From: Carya illinoinensis
Lineage: Eukaryota > Streptophyta > Magnoliopsida > Fagales > Juglandaceae
Assembly (NCBI RefSeq): GCF_018687715.1
Contig: NC_056756.1
Location: 35,870,480-35,934,479 of the forward strand
Length of the DNA stretch: 64,000 nucleotides
Direction: 5' to 3'
Each line of letters starts with the position of its first letter. Within the stretch, counting starts at the first letter, position 1. Shown one piece after another: positions 1-10,937 of this stretch. The position numbers were made by a program, and so were the translations under genes. Below the pieces are notes generated by a model. That model was not told where the DNA came from and did not search any database. It worked only from the letters and a program-made list of their open reading frames with translations.

Positions 1-1510
1 GATGAAGTGTTAAAACTGCATGAATAAGCTACTTAAATGAATAAATTATTTAACTAAAAATGAGTTAAGCATTTAATTATGTAGTAGATTATGGTAATTG
101 AGTCAATTAACAAAGTCTGATATTATGCACTTAAAAAGATTTATAATGTAACTGTTAAATCACATCAGAGTTAATATTCTAATTTTACTCCTCTCATGAG
201 GCTAACACTTATATTTTACTTATAGGTTGTAGGGCATTTTTGGAAAGGATTTTGTGGTCCCAAAATGTGCGCTACAGTCTGTGTGAAGATGGCGAGGGAC
301 GTGAACTAAAGGGCAACACCTCTTGGACGCGGGAATGCAATAGAACTTGGGGCATAATCGTGGCCTCAAGTGCTGGCGAGCTAGAATGGAAATCACGAGC
401 AAGCATCTGGAGGTGGCTTGAGGTACTGAAGTGTAGACCATCAGCTGGGATGAAACAAAGCCAATCACGAGGAGAATATAAAAGCAGAGCAGCAGGCATA
501 ACGAGACTTCTTCTTTTCTTATTTTTGGTTTCTTTGTTTTCGGCTCCTCCTTCTTGATTTTTAGAAAGTTAATTTTGGGTATTTTCCCTTTTCATTTCCT
601 GGGGTATTTTAGAGGCTATTTTCGCATTTTAGGGTTTATCCCATTTGTGTATTTTTTTTGTCAAATTTAAATATGGCTTTACTTAAATGAATTTTTGCTA
701 CTAAAAATACTATGCGTAGCTAATTTTTGAAACTTAAATTACAGAATGAGACTTGATTTGTTTTGGATTCTACTTTAATGCTATATTTTGTTAATAAATG
801 TTGATTTCACTCTGTTACTAGTTGAATTTGAATTGAAAATAGATTGCAACTCTTGTTTTTTATTTGTTGTGGACATAAGGCATAACAAAAGTTTGAAAAT
901 TATCAAGACTTCTCTTAGTTGATTGTTAATGTGTGTTTGGCTAGTAAGGTAGTGAATTCCTTAGAAAACTATTGCAAAACCTAAGCATAACTTTTTTTAC
1001 CTTCTGTTTATCAATCCCTTGACTGGATTGTTAACGGAGAAAATTATCTAGGAACCGAAACAAATTAAAAGAGTCTTATACCCAACCCAAGTGTTTGCTA
1101 ATTTGTCTTTTGGTCAGAAACTTTAATTTCCTCTTTGACTTAATTTACTAAAATTAATTTCATACTTTTTCTTAATCCATCTTCAAGAATCTTCAAGTAT
1201 TAAGTTACTAAAAGTGAACTTCACCATTTCAGTTACAGTTTAGGTTTAGTAGTTTTGCATAGAGTTGGTTGTTGTAGGTAAATTTCAGATATCCTTTTCT
1301 CCTATTGGCTTTGCATATGCTGTTTTTATTAAAAAGCATAAAAAGATTCCTTACATTACATTTCATTTTATTTTTATCTCTCATAGTCAATATATATTGT
1401 TTTACAATAAAATTTTACAAATATTTTGATAATCCTTTATCCCTGTGAAATCGACCTTGGGATTTTCAATATATTTCAACAAAGACACCTTTTACACTTG
1501 AGGTAGTTTC
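1..1510 (+). repeat. Possible LTR remnant of a gypsy-type element
   Basis: AT-rich and without a credible gene. A TATAAAA box at about 477-483 is followed by a T-rich leader. Near 1440-1503 the sequence reads like the 3' end of many plant gypsy LTRs: a 'TCCCTGTG..ATCGACCT' block, then 'TTTTACACTTGAGG'. No partner LTR or target duplication is visible, so the element and its borders are inferred. The short open frames at 220-557 on both strands match nothing I recognise. Confidence 0.33.
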
Positions 1511-2091
1511 CAGAATGAACAACAAACCAAATAGCTATCGCTTATATATATAAAAGCTTGAACTAATAAAAGAAAATAAATTTAGTTATTTATATTATAT
1601 ATATCTTTACCGTGTTGAATTGTCTAATGAACCTTCGTTTCCAAATGGACCTTATGGTGCTTTCAATTTAGTCGATGATAGTACATATATAGAAGACCAG
1701 AAGGTTTGAACGTACTGTGTGGATAAAGATTAATTAACCAATTGCAAGCACCCACATAAGATAAATTAAACTCCATTATAACTGGCGCCAACAAGCTATT
1801 TTCTACCATTATGAGCAATGTCAAACATGAAAATGTGACTTTAATTTATCAGATTATGAATGAGTCCTAATAAATCCCTCTCCTGTGGTGGGCGAATATG
1901 AGCTGCATGCATGTCAGTGTGCCACCTCCATCCTGCGCAAGGATGGATGCCAGCTCCCTTGCATGTGACTAGCTAGCGGGGTGGAGATGGCTCGGATCCA
2001 ACATCGCCGCCCTCGATCCTATGAACTTCATTCTTTTAATTCCCTTATTCTCTTAATATTAATAATTTTAGTTTTCATGATCTCTCTCTTT
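1511..2091. other. Intergenic AT-rich DNA, nothing recognised
   Basis: Contains short TA runs near 1543-1555 and 1593-1604. No coding pattern, RNA gene or clear repeat is seen. Confidence 0.5.
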
Positions 2092-2423
2092 TCTTTTTTT
2101 CTTTTTTTTTTGAGAAGAACACTTCAACATTTATTCATAGAAGTAATAGTCAAATACATAAGACACCATCCTTATAACAATAACAAACAACTGATAAGCA
2201 CCAGTTAGCAATGAAAAACCCCTGCATCCACTTCAAGTCTATTACAGAGAAAATCTGGAGGGGCATTCCACCACTACAAGGTATCATCCACAAACTGAGC
2301 GTGGCGTACTAGAGCATGTGCAGCCATATTACCAAGTCTTCCAACATGCAAAACCTCATAGGATGGAAAAGTGGACGGAAGCTTCTGTATCTCACATATT
2401 AAAATGCTGCACTCATGCAGACC

Positions 2424-2460
<37 letters not shown>

Positions 2461-2690
2461 ACCCCAAATTGAACTTAAAGCCTCGACCACAGCAAGGGAG
2501 TCCCCTTCTAAAATAAGTGAGATATACCCAAGTGAGAAATTAATTGTAAGCCCCGTAAAGCAACAAGTCTTCTATATCCTCCAACCCGTGAACACCCAGC
2601 TCCTTCCAAGATAGTGCCATAACCATACTACCCTTATCATCCCACAAGACAGCTCCCACCCCACTGATATTCAAGGGCTAAGGGCTTGTA
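2092..2690 (-). pseudogene. LINE 3' fragment, RNase H domain (broken)
   Basis: Read on the minus strand, this is the C-terminal RNase H region of a plant L1-type LINE. About 2665-2600 gives 'GVGAVLWDDKGS', 2520-2465 gives 'LILEGDSLAVVEAL', and 2330-2280 gives 'GNMAAHALVRHAQ' followed by a stop. These are the usual landmarks of the LINE-borne RNase H (RVT_3) domain. The A-rich 3' tail lies on the plus strand as the T-rich run at 2092-2112. An in-frame stop near 2540 and a homopolymer insert at 2427-2460 disrupt the frame. The 5' part is missing, as is common for LINE insertions. The chromovirus starts about 40 bp beyond the visible end. Confidence 0.75.
2427..2460. repeat. Pure poly-C tract (poly-G on minus strand)
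   Basis: A run of about 34 C lies inside the LINE RNase H region, between the 'EGDSLAVVEAL' and 'GNMAAHAL' blocks. It creates artefactual poly-Pro and poly-Gly frames on the two strands. Its true length may be uncertain, because such runs are hard to sequence. Confidence 0.9.
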
Positions 2691-2725
2691 TTAACAAGGC
2701 ATAACTTACAGTCTTGAAGTATGAA

Positions 2726-2730
2726 CGAAA
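2726..2730. repeat. Target-site duplication CGAAA (left)
   Basis: Matches 8126-8130 exactly. It fixes the chromovirus borders to the base. Confidence 0.92.
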
Positions 2731-3207
2731 TGATAGGCCATGAAGGTTAGCCAAGGCTCCTCGGCCGAATCCCAAATATTTGGGATAAAAGTGGAACGTA
2801 AATTGCTGTTGCATGCGGCATGCAGGTGGGACGTGATAAACAGCGAGGGATTTAATGGCACGTGAAGAATGAATGGGTTGCAATGGAGTGGACTGGGTCA
2901 GTAAATTGGGTCACTTGCAGCTGCACATTTTACGTTGCTTATGTATTTATGTTAGTTTGTTTATTTTATGTGTTAGTTTGTTTATTTTACGTGTTAGCAT
3001 GATCTACTTTTACGTGTGTTTCAGTTCCGTAGCTTTAGCTACCAGTTTGCTTGTATTTCGGATTTGTTGTACCAAGCTTTACATATTTAAAGTAGCCGCA
3101 GTTATCAATGAAAAAAAAAATCATTTCTTATTCAAACCTTGCGGTACTTTCTCACTCGAAGAGAACTTGTTTATTTACTTTCGTAATTTCTGAGTTGAGA
3201 CCTATCA
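2731..3207 (+). repeat. 5' LTR of chromovirus
   Basis: 477 bp with terminal inverted TGATAGG/CCTATCA. It contains short direct repeats of a 'GTTAGTTTGTTTATTTTA' unit near 2951-2990. It aligns along its whole length with 7643-8125. Confidence 0.95.
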
Positions 3208-3208
3208 T

Positions 3209-3226
3209 TGGCCTTAGAGCCAGGTT
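3209..3226 (+). promoter_or_regulatory. Primer-binding site, initiator tRNA-Met type
   Basis: Starts 2 bp after the 5' LTR. It reads TGGCCTTAGAGCCAGGTT and matches the complement of the plant initiator tRNA-Met 3' end (TGGTATCAGAGCCAGGTT) at all but three positions. Confidence 0.85.
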
Positions 3227-3229
3227 TAA

Positions 3230-4130
3230 ATGAGAACCAATAAAGAGCGAATTGAACATCTGGAGGTTAGGCTCGGTGACGTTCAAGAAGGGCTATACCG
3301 GATGGAGTTAGGCATGGCGGACCGACTGCGGCATGTGGAAGGGACGCTTAACCGTCTCTCTAATGTGCGCCTTGCATACCAAGAACCTCCAAACCATGGT
3401 ATTCAATACCGTGAAGGTCATAATGGGAGACGACTTGTTGTATCCTCCAAAATTGCAAAGTTAGAATTTTCTCGATTTTCAGGAGATGATCCGACGGAGT
3501 GGTTCAACCGCGTGAATCAATTTTTCGAGTTCCATAACACTCCCCACAACCAAAAGGTTTCTTTAGCATCTTACCATTTGGAAGGAGAAGCCAACCAGTG
3601 GTGGCAATGGATTCGCAGGACTTTTCAAGAGGAAGGTCGAGTTCTTTCATGGATCGATTTTGAAGAGGAAGTATTGGCATGTTTGGACCTTCGGATTGCG
3701 AAGACTTTGACGAAGCTTTGTCCCAAATTCAGCAAACTAGTTCCCTGTGTGATTACCAACAGGAATTCGAGCAATTAGGCAACCGAGTCAGAGGTTGGAC
3801 ACAGAAGGCTCTTGTGGGCACCTTCATGGATGGTTTGAGGACAGAAATTTTGGATGGAATCCGTATGTTTAAACCACAGACTCTGAAAGATACTATACGT
3901 TTCGCAAGGATGAGAGATGACCAACTAATGAGGCAAAGGAGGTTCTTACGATCTAAACCGCCAGTACGAGTTCCCCCAGCTCTCTCACCAGCAAATCGGA
4001 CAGCACCTGTCGCTCCAGTTCGGTGGCTGAGTTGGGAGGAAATGCAGCGACGTCATGTTCAAGGTTTATGTTTCAACTGTAATGAGTGTTTTACCGCAGG
4101 TCACAAATGTCAGGGGTCTCGGTTGCTCAT
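3230..4130 (+). pseudogene. gag: gag of chromovirus (frameshifted)
   Basis: The first part (3230-3680) has the retrotransposon gag signature 'RFSGDDPTEWFNRV..FF' and 'LEGEANQWWQW'. A single-base frameshift near 3680 moves the frame; it continues from there with 'FGPSDCEDFDEALS' and 'GTFMDGLRTEI'. A zinc knuckle of form CxxC-x7-HxC ('CFNCNECFTAGHKC') lies at about 4071-4112. Gag would form the cytoplasmic virus-like particle and bind the element's RNA. Apart from the frameshift the domain order is complete. Confidence 0.88.
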
Positions 4131-7100
4131 GTTGGAGGGATACGAGGACAGTAACGATGTTATCTATGATGACGTAAATGAAGGACGAAATGTGGGAGTA
4201 CACCAGGAGGAGAATCTCGAACCCGAGATTACGTTGGATGCATTAACGGGTTGGTCAGCCCCCAGGACCATGCAGATAGCTGCTAGGATCAATTCCCATA
4301 ACGTCATCGTGTTAATAGACAGTGGGTCAACTCACAATTTCATTAGTGAGCGAATGGCCAACGGGTTACGACTACCAGCGGTGCCAACCGAGACTTTCAC
4401 CATGAAAATAGCTAATGGCGATAAACTAAAGTGCCAAGGGTGTTTTGAAGAGGTACAGGTAGACTTACAAGGCACTATTTTCTCCTTAGCTCTCTATTCC
4501 CTTCCTCTTACAGGGCTGGATCTAGTTCTGGGAATCCAATGGCTTGAAATGCTAGGTTTTGTGGTTTGCAACTAAAAGCAGTTAACTATGGAATTTCTTT
4601 GGGAGAACCAGATCAAGCGGTTGCAAGGGGCTAACAGTGAAGCTATTCAAACCGCATCACTAAAGGAGCTATCCAAAGAGGCATGCCAGAACCATACTAT
4701 TTTTGCCGTGTGCCTACAAGTCAGTACGCGAGAGTCACACGAAGAAATACATCCTGACATGCAGGAATTAATACAAGAGTTCTTGAAATTATTTAAGGAG
4801 CCTTCAAGTCTGCCGCACATCAGAGAAGTCGACCACTACATTTCGCTCAAAGAAGAAACTGAACCCATTAACGTCCAACCGTACCGATATGCATATTATC
4901 AAAAAGAGGAGACTGAAAAACAAGTCCAAGATATGTTAAACTCAGGCCTCATTCGACCCAGTACAAGCCCCTTCTCATCACTGATTTTATTAGTGAAAAA
5001 GAAAGATGGGAACTGGCGTTTTTGCACTGACTACCGTGCACTTAACGCTGCCACCATGAAAGACTGCTTTCTCATTCCCACAGTAGACGATATGTTGGAT
5101 GAACTCCATGGGGCATCGTATTTCACCAAATTAGATCTAAGGGCCAGGTACCATCAGGTACGAGTGAATCCCCTGGATATTCATAAAACCACTTTCCGCA
5201 CTCATAACGGATATTACGAATATTTGGTTATGCCTTTCAGCCTGTGTAATGCACCTTCAACATTTCAAGCTATCATGAACTCTATATTCTGCCCTCATCT
5301 TAGAAAATTCATACTAGTTTTCTTTGATGATATATTAGTTTATAGTCCTACTTGGGACAAGCATTTGTTACATGTTAAATAGGCTCTGGCGATATTGAAG
5401 CAACAATAGTTTTTTGTCAAGGCTAGCAAATGCGCTTTTGGACAACAAGAGTTGGAATATTTGGGGCATATTGTCACCAGTCAAGGAGTAAAAGTCGATG
5501 ACACTAAAATTGCAACAATGGTGGCATGGCCAAGACCTACTAACATTTCTGAGTTACATGGGTTTCTGGGGTTGACAGGTTATTACAGGAAATTTGTCAA
5601 AAATTATGGCATTATTGCACGGGCCCTCACCAATCTTCTTAAGAAGGGCCAATTTGGGTGGCACGAAGAAGTAGAGTCTGCGTTTATTGCTCTTAAAAAA
5701 GCTATGACCACCACGCCCACACTGGCAATGCCCAACTTCAACGACGTCTTCACTATAGAAACTGATGCATTGGGCGACGAAATTGGAGCAGTATTGTCGC
5801 AACAAGGCAAACCCATCGCCTTCATGAGTTGAGCACTGGGGGTGGCAAAAAAGTCGTGGTCCACCTACACCAAGGAAATGTTGGCAATCGTACAAGCAAT
5901 ACGCCTTTAGCAACCGTATCTCCTTGGGTGGAAATTCTTTATTCAAACTAATCAAAAAAGCCTCAAGTACTTTCCAGAGCAACTTATCGCCACACCGGAG
6001 CAACAGAAATGGGTAGCCAAACTCTTAGGCTACAATTATGAGATCACGTATCGCCCAAGACGCGAAAACTCTGCAGCTGATGCCCTCTCCCGAAAGCCAG
6101 GTAGCCCCATGCTCCATAACGTGTTTATTTCTCAGGTTAGCTTATGGGAGGAGATAAAACAAGTTGCAAAAGAAGACCTGTATATCCAGTCCATGAGCCG
6201 TGTAGGCACAGACCAACCCGACGGCACTTATAGGTGGCGTGATGGCTTACTACGTTACAAGGACAGGGTAATCGTACCAACTAATTCTACCTTACGAGCC
6301 AAGCTACTACACAAGATGCATGACACCAAGGTGGGTAGACACTTCGGCATCCTGCGCACGTACAAGAAATTAAAGCAACAATTTTATTGGCCAGGGATGC
6401 TCAAATCAATCCAAGAATATATCAAATGTTGCATGGTGTGCCAGAAGATAGAAGCTGAAACTTTGGCACTGGCAGGGCTTCTACAGTCGTTACCCATTCC
6501 ATGCTAAGTATGGGACGACATCACCCTGGATTTTATTAAGGGGTTACCAACCTCGCAAGGCAAGGATACCATCATGGTAGTGGTTGATAGGCTCAGTAAA
6601 TCAGCCCATTTTCTCACTCTAACCCATCCCTTTACGTCTAAGGGTGTTGCAGACAAATTTGTGGATGGGATTATTAAGCTACACGGAATGCCCAGATCAA
6701 TTGTTAGTGACCGTGATCCAATTTTTGTGAGCAACTTCTGGCGAGAGTTCTTCAAGATGTCGATTACTAAACTGTAGCTCAGCTCAGCGTACCATCCGCA
6801 AACGAATGGCTAGATGGAAGTCTTCAACCGTTGCGTCGAACAATACCTCCGATGCTTTGTCCATCAATGGCCACGCAAATGGAGCTTTTATTTACCCTGG
6901 GCAGAATACTGGTACAATACCACCTACCACATCTCCACAGGAATGACCCCCTTTCAGGCACTATATGGACGGCTACCCCCAACCATTCCAGCATACCACA
7001 AAGGCCTCTAACCTGTGCATGAAGTTGATCAGCAACTGATGAACCGAGACGACTTACTCCAACAACTCAAAATCAACCTTGCACGCTCGATTAATCGCAT

Positions 7101-7580
7101 GAAACAATTAGCAGACCAGAAGAGAAGAGATGCATCATTCGAAGTTGGCGAGCTTGTGCTTCTGAAGCTCCATCCTTACCGCCAGCAAACAGTTTTCAAA
7201 CGAGTCCACCAGAAATTGGCTAGCTGCTTCTATGGGCCCTACAAAATCCTTGAGAAAATTGGCTCAATTGCATACAAGCTCCAATTACCAGACGGGTCTT
7301 GCATCCATCCTGTCTTCCATGTCTCGTTACTAAACGCTACAACACCGAGGACGAGAATGAGGTGGTGCACAGTACTGAGTTACCACCATTCATTGGCGAC
7401 GGGGTCGTACTACTGGAACCGCAAGCTATTCTAGATCACCGCTGGATCAAACAAGGGGCCCAAATCATCGAAGAAAGTTTGGTGCATTAGAAACATCTGC
7501 CGGCTAAAGAGGCCACTTGGGAAACAACCAAACAACTGATGGAAAGGTACCCAGGCATGGACCTTGAGGACAAAGATCTA
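4131..7580 (+). pseudogene. pol: pol of chromovirus: PR-RT-RH-IN-chromodomain
   Basis: One reading frame continues from gag to about 7340. Protease: 'LIDSGSTHNF' at about 4310. Reverse transcriptase: 'YRALNAATMKD' and 'FTKLDLRARYHQ', catalytic 'FFDDILVYS' near 5320. RNase H: 'ETDALGDEIGAVLSQQ' near 5760. Integrase: zinc-binding HHCC near 6320-6450 ('GRHFGILRT..CCMVCQK'), core with 'ITLDFIKGLP', 'VSDRDPIFVS' and 'YHPQTNG'. Chromodomain: about 7400-7560, after a frameshift near 7340 ('ATWETTKQLMERYPG'). Stops fall at 4573, 5380, 5407, 5830, 5908, 6505, 6775, 6811, 7009 and 7488. Most sit where the family has Gln, Trp or Arg, so they fit C-to-T or G-to-A changes. The protein would copy and integrate the element; this copy cannot. 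Confidence 0.92.
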
Positions 7581-7589
7581 CTTAATTTT

Positions 7590-7601
7590 GTGGGGGGGCG
7601 G

Positions 7602-7637
<36 letters not shown>

Positions 7638-7642
7638 GGTGT
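7590..7642 (+). promoter_or_regulatory. Polypurine tract expanded into poly-G
   Basis: The plus-strand primer region directly before the 3' LTR. It begins TGGGGGGGCGGCGGG and runs into an almost pure G tract to about 7636, then TGGTGT. A G-rich polypurine tract is normal here, but about 45 G is far longer than usual. Confidence 0.8.
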
Positions 7643-8125
7643 TGATAGGCCACGAAGGTCAATCAGGGCTCCTCGGCCGAATCCCAAATACTTGGGATAA
7701 AAGTGGAACGTAAATTGCCGTTGCATGCGGCATGCAGGTGGGACATGATAAACAACGAGGGATTTAATGGCACATGAAGAATGAACGGGTTGCAATGGGG
7801 TGGATTGGGTCAGTATACTGGCTCACTTGCAGTTGCACATTTTACGTCGTTTATGTATTTCTGTTAGTTTGTTTATTTTACGTGTTAGTTTGTTTATTTT
7901 ACGTGAGTCGCATGATCTACTTTTACGTGTGTTTCAATTCCATAGCTTTAGCTACCAGTTTGCTTGTATTTCGGATTTATTGTACTAGGCTTTACATATT
8001 TAAAGTAGCCGCAGTTATCAATGAAAAAAAAAAATCATTTGTTATTCAAACCTTGCATGCTGTACTTTCTCACTTGAAGAGAACTTGTTTATTTACTTTC
8101 GTAATTTCTGAGTTGGGACCTATCA
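7643..8125 (+). repeat. 3' LTR of chromovirus
   Basis: 483 bp, ending CCTATCA. It differs from the 5' LTR at about 30 positions, mostly C/T and G/A, plus a few small indels. Confidence 0.95.
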
Positions 8126-8130
8126 CGAAA
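8126..8130. repeat. Target-site duplication CGAAA (right)
   Basis: Identical to 2726-2730. Confidence 0.92.
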
Positions 8131-8848
8131 TCAGAAGTTTTGTAAACCAAAAACAACGCATTTACAGTGGATTTCATTCTCAAATCCCATAGATGTTTAT
8201 TTGATCTTACACTATACTTATTTTAAGATCAACCCATGGGCACACGTACACCACCGTCTACAAGTCATCCGACATATAACTGTTAGCTATCGAATCTGAA
8301 AAAGACATGAGAGACAAGGGGGGCAAACGTAGTTAACCTAACAACTTACAAATAATTAAAGGCACGTAGATATTGTAGTCTTCGTCATGAATACGCAATC
8401 CCGTTTAATGTTCAATTACTTTTCATTGCACAATATTAGAATGCTTGGTAACTCTAGCATTTTCCTTTATTGGTAATTTATTTAAAGATAAGGTTTTCCT
8501 CCGATCGATTTAGATTTTCTACCAAATCGAGTTTGCGGAAGATTTCTACAACCTATTTAAAAATTTGGTAAATGTCCATTATGCAAGTGAGAATCACCTG
8601 ACTTTTTAAAAGTCTTTTAAGATTAAAATTTGTCGTGTGTCCCTTCATTAGAAAAACATGCATGTGCTGTTATATGCTCAATGGATCGACAGATGCTCAA
8701 TAGTTTTAGATTAATTTTAGTAGCGTAGGTTATAAATTAAAGATCCTGCACTTAAAAATCGGGCTACTTTGACAGGCTCACTGCCCAACACCTGTACAAA
8801 AGGACAAATATGTTTTTCGATTGGGCGCTGCTTATTCCAATATAAAAG

Positions 8849-9215
8849 TTTTTTGTGACGAAAATTTCGTTTCGAAAAATAGAATTTTAGTCTCAAAAAT
8901 ATTTTTATGATGGAAAAACTTCTCCTTAAAGTCGTCCCAATATCTTTGTTTTAAAAGATTTTTTGAGACGAAAATTTTTAAATCTGTTTGGTAGCGTTCG
9001 AATGGATATTTTTGGAAGAAATTATCTTTGTCCCTAATAATCGTTCAAGCGTTAGCAATATCATTCGAAAGGACTTTTTGGGACGAAACTCTTTCATTCC
9101 AGTAGTAATTCTAAGGCTTAAAATTCCATCCGAATCGATTGTTTGGGACAAAACTCTTTGGTCCATTTGAAGGCCAAAAATTCCATTTGAACGGATTTAT
9201 TGGGACGAAACTTTT
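8849..9215. repeat. Degenerate repeats around a GGGACGAAA core
   Basis: Variants of 'TTTTTTGGGACGAAACTTT' recur near 8849, 8949, 9073, 9142 and 9198. Such subterminal repeats are known from plant CACTA-type transposons, but no transposase or terminal CACTA pair is identified, so the origin is a guess. Confidence 0.4.
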
Positions 9216-9830
9216 GTCGGTAATACATGTTTAAACAGATAACTTTTGCCACTACTACTGATCAGACTCGTGATTTTGTCCCTTCAAACTTACTACTAGT
9301 ATTGTAATTGTACATTTTTTTTATTCGTTTTTCTTTTAAACATTTTTTAAAAAATATACTATATTAATAATCACTTATTATTATGAAAAGAAATTAAAAT
9401 ATCTGAATCATGATAATTTTGAAGAGACAAAATATAGACCAAGTATAATTTTCTTTTGGATTATCTTAACAATAACAAGGATTATATATCCCATCGAAAC
9501 TACGTGGCATGACAAGAACCATATATTAGCAAAGTAGCCCACCAACGACCACGCGTGTGATCTGAAGCTTTGAAAAATGAAGGTATGCATGCATGTATAT
9601 AACTGATCGATGGCCTAATATTAGCCATTAAAATCAAAGGCCCTAAGCTTCACGTGACATTCCGTGTGTATATGGAAACCATACTTGCGGATAAGTAATC
9701 CTTAGAAGAAAGTTTCATCCTCCCCTAATTAATGCATCCAACCATGAATGGCAGGTACTGTAGATTTTTCTGCCCAACCGTATATTTAATTACTCCTTAA
9801 AGAAGTTCCTATAATATTTACGAGTAAGAA

Positions 9831-9874
9831 ATATATATATATATATATATATAAATATGTGTGTGTGTGTGTGT
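9831..9874. repeat. (TA)n-(TG)n microsatellite
   Basis: An AT dinucleotide run passes into a GT run. Confidence 0.9.
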
Positions 9875-10222
9875 CTATACATGCATGAGTGCACGCGCAC
9901 ATACACACAATATTACTAGGTAGGAGCCTACTTACAAGACACGCAAGTATTCTCTGTTAAAAGTGCTACTGAATTTTTGATATTGTAAATTTGAATTTTA
10001 CGGTGCTAGAGAAACAAGTATGATAAATGTAAATATAATTTTAAATCAATTTAACAAATTTTATAAATATTTATAATTATATTTGGAAAAGAAATGAAGG
10101 AAACATAAAATATAAAATCATTGAATACATAACAAATCAAATGTTTAGAATTCCTTATATTCAAAACATACTAGGACATGTATTGCTCCACTAGTTATAA
10201 GCTAGACCAATTAAACATGTAT

Positions 10223-10272
10223 ATAATAATAATAATAATAATAACAACAACAAGAACAATAATAATAATAAT
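10223..10272. repeat. (AAT)n microsatellite, interrupted by AAC
   Basis: AAT triplets broken by ACAACAACAAG in the middle. Confidence 0.9.
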
Positions 10273-10855
10273 ATTTTTCTTATAAATGAAAAATAAAATA
10301 ATATTATTTGTAAGTTATTAATATTTCATTACGATATTCTAATTAATATTAGACTAACAGAAAGTTCAATTATATTTTCAATGATGAATTAGAGGATAAA
10401 AATATACTTGTGCAAATGAGGATAAGAAGTACCTACCTAAGTGCAAATGTGTATATATATTTATAATATATATATATATATATATTTATGTACACACTCT
10501 AGAAGAAGACATAACAAGGAAGCCGAGACAAAGGAAATGAAAATAATAAAAAACAACAGCAACGACAAATTACAAAAAGAAATATATATGGAGCAAGAAG
10601 TAAAATCCGAACATGGGCCCAATATTGCAGGAAAACCTCATGATCATTTGCCCGTTGTAGCTGACCTAATTCCAAATGTAATTAAAGTACCTACAAGGAC
10701 ACAATATGAGTTATTAATCTCCAGCAGTCGTCTAATGTTCTGTTTTATATTATCAAAAAATTACATACTAACGACTAGTAAAGACCGGCAATATGTGACA
10801 TGACTGTAGACCCGACTTGATATAAATAGATTCCGATTGAAACAGGTTGATTAAA

Positions 10856-10937
10856 CAGGCTGATGATGACCTGATAAGAAATAGTTAATCAACGTACAGG
10901 CTGATGATGACCTGATAAGAAATAGTTAATCAACGTA
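10856..10937. repeat. Perfect 41-bp tandem duplication
   Basis: Two identical 41-bp units, 10856-10896 and 10897-10937, begin CAGGCTGATGATGACC. A third partial unit (CAGGCTG) follows. Confidence 0.95.

Larger units (their letters stand above)
2731..8125 (+). mobile_element. Ty3/gypsy chromovirus, complete but defective
   Basis: A 5.4-kb LTR retrotransposon. The LTRs at 2731-3207 and 7643-8125 start TGATAGG and end CCTATCA. They are flanked by the 5-bp target duplication CGAAA at 2726-2730 and 8126-8130. Inside are a primer-binding site, gag with a zinc knuckle, protease, reverse transcriptase, RNase H, integrase and a C-terminal chromodomain, in the gypsy order. The chromodomain places it among plant chromoviruses; the small size and short LTRs suggest a Reina- or Tekay-like clade, which I cannot settle by eye. 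About 30 LTR differences, mostly transitions, give roughly 6-7% divergence, so the insertion is old. Gag has a frameshift near 3680, pol carries about ten stops, and a second frameshift lies near 7340, so it is not autonomous. Confidence 0.95.

Noticed and set aside
220..557. Overlapping open frames of 75-105 aa on both strands
   Set aside because: No domain, no start context and mutual overlap. More likely chance frames in an LTR remnant.
2318..2614. Poly-proline frame of 98 aa
   Set aside because: Created by the poly-C tract; the real coding signal here is the LINE on the other strand.
5554..6003. 149-aa minus-strand frame
   Set aside because: Shadow of the chromovirus RNase H region.
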